64,000 nucleotides of DNA from Macrophomina tecta (lineage: Eukaryota > Ascomycota > Dothideomycetes > Botryosphaeriales > Botryosphaeriaceae). Position numbers and translations under genes: made by a program. Below the pieces are notes generated by a model. That model saw nothing but the letters and a program-made list of their open reading frames with translations. It searched no databases and was not told the origin of the DNA. Shown here piece after piece: positions 60,601 through 64,000 of the stretch. Within the stretch, counting starts at the first letter, position 1, and every line of letters starts with the position of its first letter. The stretch covers positions 1,116,001 to 1,180,000 of the forward strand of contig JAKSGN010000021.1 in NCBI GenBank assembly GCA_024180945.1, given 5' to 3'.

Positions 60601-63600
60601 AGCTAATCACGCTCACTCCGGACATCGACCTTGCAAGGTACCAAAAGGCTTGGGAAGCGCTCGTCCGCAGAGAACCAATTCTGAGGACGCGACTCGTGCA
60701 GACAGAACGCCATGGCCTCATGCAGGTGGTTATCGACGAGGGAATTGAGTGGCTGCTTGCCGATGATCTGGAGAAAGCCCTGCAAGACGACCGAGGCCTT
60801 CAAATGACCCTAGGGTCGCAGCTCAGCCGGCACACACTTGTCCGCACACGCCGCCTTGGGTCTGTGCATCACCTGTGGACTGTACACCATGCTCTGTATG
60901 ATGGATGGTCCATGAACCTCTTGAAGAGAGAGCTGTACCGGCTATACAGCAATGATGGGCACAGCCCGCCGTGTCCGCCGTTCAACACATTCATCCAATA
61001 CCTTACCTTAACCGACTGGAATCCCTCACGTGCGTTCTGGAAGTCATACCTAGAAGGCTCCAGCCAACCCTCTTTCCCTCCACCGGCCAGAGCGAGCCCA
61101 CAAGGAAGTGTCAAGCGCACGGTACCGCTGCACCATGCTGCCAAATCGCGGTTCTCAGCTTCCGTCATGATCCAAGCCGCATGGGCTCTCCTTATGGCGC
61201 GGTACTCCGACACCGATGACATTGTCTTCGGCACCACCTTCACCGGCCGGACTGCCCCTCTCCCCGGCATCGAAAATATCCCTGGGCCGACCATCACAAC
61301 GATTCCAGTCCGTATCAGGCTTGCGGATACGGCGAATAAGACGCTACAAAGTGTCTTGCATGACATAGAAGGCGCTTTTGTCGACACGCTACAGCACCAG
61401 CATCTCGGGTTGCAACGCATTCGCGAGTTGAGTGCTGCCGCGGGCAATGCGTGCAACATGCACGGGCTACTTGTCGTGCAGCCGGCCCGTGACAGGTCTG
61501 ACCGGGCGAACCCATTCCTTGGGCAGTACGCGAGCGAAGACTTTGTCGGCTTGCACACATACAGCCTCCTGCTGAATGCGGCGCTGGATGAGGGTGACTC
61601 GGCGGCACAACTCACCGCGAGCTTTGACGAGCAGGTTCTCAATGACCGCGACGTGAAACGTCTGTTGGCACAGATAGACTCAATGATTCAGAAGCTCGCC
61701 AGCGGCATGGACTGCCTGCTAAAGGACCTAGAGATGTTCAGCCCTGACGATGAGCGGGAGGTAGCGCACTGGAACGCGGACTTCCCGCACCCCATTAAGG
61801 CCTGCATACACAACCTGTTCGCGGAACGCGCCGTCACTCAGCCCCACGCGCCCGCCATCTGCTCTGCAGAAGGAGAGGTGAGCTACGCGCACTTGGATCG
61901 CATGTCCACCCGACTTGCGTGGCGACTCGTGGAGCTAGGGGTGTGCGCCGAGTCCATCGTGCCTCTCGCCTTCGAAAAGTCGGCCTGGACAATTGTGGCG
62001 ATGCTCGCGGTGCTCAAGGCAGGGGGTGCGTTCGTTCTGCTCGACATGGCGCTCCCAGCGGAGCGCCTGCAGTTCATCAGCGCCAAAGTTGGAGCTACGG
62101 TGCTGGTATCTTCTCTGCACTGTGCAGGGGACGTGGCCTCGTTTGTCCCGCGCGGCCGATGCGTCATCTTAGATCACCAAGCTCTTACGCAGCTCCCCGA
62201 CATCCAGGAGGTGCTGGAGGTGAGCGTGAGGCCGACAAATGCGGCCTACGTCATGTTCACCTCCGGAAGCACCGGCATGCCGAATGGATGTGTGCTGACG
62301 CATGGCGCAAACTGTTCGGCTGCCGCCCGGCACGGTATTGCCATGGGCATGCGGCCAACCTCGCGCAGCATGCAGTTCTCTTCTTACAGTTTTGCAGCTT
62401 GCATCATTGAAATACTCACTACGTTAATCTGTGGGGGCTGCGTCTGTGTGCTGACTGAAGATGAGCGCATGAATGACGTCACCGGCGCCATCGGCCGGTA
62501 TCGTATCAACTGGGCTTTCTTGACACCGAGCCTGCTCAGCCTCCTAGACCCGACTCGCTGCCCGAGTCTGCAGGACTTAAACGTCGGAGGCGAGAGCATC
62601 CGCATCGAGCAGATCAAGACTTGGGCGACAAGAGTACGCCTCGGCCACGGTTACGGCAATGCCGAATGCTGTGGGGTCGTGACAACACAGACGATTCACA
62701 GCACCTCCACATGCAGAGACGTGGGTGGCGGCGTGACGGGACTATGCTGGGTCGTTGAGCCCGGCAACCCCGATGTGTTGGCCCCTGTTGGCGCCGTTGG
62801 CGGGCTCATAATAGAAGGCGCTGTGGTTGGCCGCGGATACATCGACGAGCCGGAGAAGACGGCCGCTGTGTTTATTACTGCGCCGGTGTGGAGGCGGCGC
62901 TTTGGCGCTGTGCCTTCTGGTCACCGGTTTTACAGGACTGGTGATCTTGTCCGGTATGCGAGTCACGAGAACGGCCAGCTGCAATACTGCGGGCGAAAGG
63001 ACACCCAGATCAAGTTCCACGGCCAGCGAATCGAGCTGGGAGAGGTTGAGTACCATGTGAAAAAGGCACTTCCCACGGACGTTGACTGTGTAGTGGAGCT
63101 CATCGTGCCCAGTAACGCCCCAAAAGAGGATGCCATTATCGTAGCTTTTTTGAGCCTTGGCCAAGCCTTCAGTGGGCCTGAAGAGCTTCTTTCGATAAAC
63201 GCGGAAACAAAGCTTGTTGTATCAAGCATCGTGGAAGACACGGAAGCAAAGATTCGGGCTTCTCTGCCGCAGTTCATGCTCCCCACAGCCTTCATTCCTC
63301 TGCGGAAGCTCCCAATGACCATGTCTGGCAAGGTTTCCAGGAAGGCGCTCCGGGAATCTGCAGCAAAATACACTCTCTTCCAGCTAAAGTCAGTCTTGCA
63401 ACGCCTTGATTCGAGAGACGCAGTGCCGCCTACCCAGTCCCCTGCCGAAGGTGCGCTTGCATCCGCTTGGGCTTGTGTTCTAGGCCTCAATGCAGCCGAC
63501 ATTGCCGCCGATGACGACTTCTTCAGCTTGGGAGGCGACTCTCTCAAGGCTATGGCTTTGGCATCCCTGCTACGGACTGACGGCTTCCGTATCACCGTCA

Positions 63601-64000
63601 CTGAAATTTTTCGAGCGCCCCGACTACGTGAGATGGCAGCATGGTGTATCCCACAAGACGGTGTAGCTAAGGACCGGAATAGCATGCAGCCCTTCAGTCT
63701 GCTTGGTCCCGGGTCCGGGGCCATCCGAGCAGAGTGCGCCCAGGCCATCGTCGTGGCTGAGGAAAGCATAGAAGATATATACCCATGCAGCCAAGCTCAA
63801 GAAGAGGTTCTGCTTGCTGCAGCCAAACAGCCGGCAAGCTTTATGGCACAGGTTATCGTCGACCTGCCCGCGAGTGTAGACCCGGCGCGCTTCCGCGCAG
63901 CGGTAGACAAGCTTCTTGCAGAGAATGCGATACTCAGGATGAGGGCCATGCCCACCGAGCTTGGGCTCCTGCAGCTATCCCTCAAACAGCCTGTGACTTG
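57700..64000 (+). CDS. Multimodular nonribosomal peptide synthetase, 5' part
   Basis: A large enzyme that activates amino or related acids as adenylates and joins them on carrier domains. Exon 57700-58320 (with a stop at 57952-57954), intron 58321-58370 (GTGTGT...GCTAAT...GTAG), then one open frame from 58371 off the window end. Order: C-terminal half of a condensation domain (about 57820-58500, no HHxxxDG); A1 (about 58560-60110; FTSGSTGVPKG at 59052, NGYGPTETT at about 59443, GKLDRKRL at about 60091); T1 (LGGDSI, about 60283-60300); C (about 60520-61740; HHALYDG 60885-60905); A2 (about 61790-63350; FTSGSTGMPNG at 62256, GYGNAECC at about 62650, GKVSRKAL); T2 (LGGDSL, about 63528-63545); start of a further C (EDIYPCS, about 63769). 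The pocket read from A1 is about D-A-M-F-V-G-G-V-I. In A2 it is A-A-I-L-N-G-G-G-V, lacking the usual first Asp. The product is unknown. Confidence 0.9.
57952..57954 (+). other. In-frame TAA in the partial C domain of the NRPS
   Basis: The frame before it (SLEVECRYKHAN) and after it (WQKHGFTLPELISAAW) are adjacent, correctly spaced parts of one condensation domain, so TAA replaces a sense codon, most simply CAA. Alternatively bases 57925-57960 (GTAGAG...GGCAG, 36 nt, phase 0) are an exceptionally short intron that removes it in frame. In that case 12 codons of the domain are lost. Confidence 0.7.

Noticed and set aside
61919..62410. 163-codon plus-strand frame within the NRPS, and the 257- and 268-codon minus-strand frames at 60869-61642 and 62963-63769
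   Set aside because: Off-frame shadows of the GC-rich NRPS coding sequence, which itself is open from 58371 to the window end with all expected motifs.

Overview
This window looks like a chromosome segment of a filamentous ascomycete (Pezizomycotina). The reasons are short 50-90 nt introns with CTAAC/CTAAT-type branch sites, a modular nonribosomal peptide synthetase, Fot1/pogo, Tad-type LINE and chromovirus transposons, a DUF3435 tyrosine recombinase gene, and long AT-rich blocks showing repeat-induced point mutation (RIP). In those blocks CpA and TpG are almost absent, TpA is everywhere, and CpG survives.

Layout. Positions 1-47,504 are a transposon graveyard with no intact host gene: an inverted Ty1/copia copy cut by the window edge (1-4723); a GC-rich island holding a deleted pogo element, a microsatellite and a solo LTR (5.5-6.9 kb); a full-length Ty3/gypsy chromovirus (7414-15670) inserted in an older LTR of its own family; a full-length copia (17503-23218) that itself carries a solo LTR; and four more gypsy copies or fragments in minus orientation (23.2-44.6 kb), one nested in another. 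Target-site duplications are perfect at four of these insertions. The only undamaged unit in this part is a Fot1-like DNA transposon with an open transposase gene (44562-46411).

At about 47,505 the sequence switches abruptly to normal GC. Just inside the switch lies a five-exon DUF3435/C2H2 gene (48024-50342), the family to which Starship 'captain' recombinases belong. Then come a decayed LINE 3' end (about 51.5-52.6 kb), a long non-coding stretch, a minus-strand gene for a two-RRM RNA-binding protein (55130-56222), and the 5' part of a large NRPS gene that runs off the window (57700-64000; partial C-A-T-C-A-T-C...).

How the parts relate. The transposons explain almost everything left of 47.5 kb, and RIP explains their decay. 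On the right, the NRPS would make a peptide-type secondary metabolite, but its 5' end has an in-frame stop (or a 36-nt intron) and its second A domain lacks the aspartate that holds the substrate amino group. Whether the captain-like gene, the RRM gene and the NRPS belong to one mobile Starship is open. The most unusual signals are a Cys-motif/coiled-coil reading frame lying antisense in three separate chromovirus copies, and a pair of terminal repeats that record CpA-specific RIP directly.
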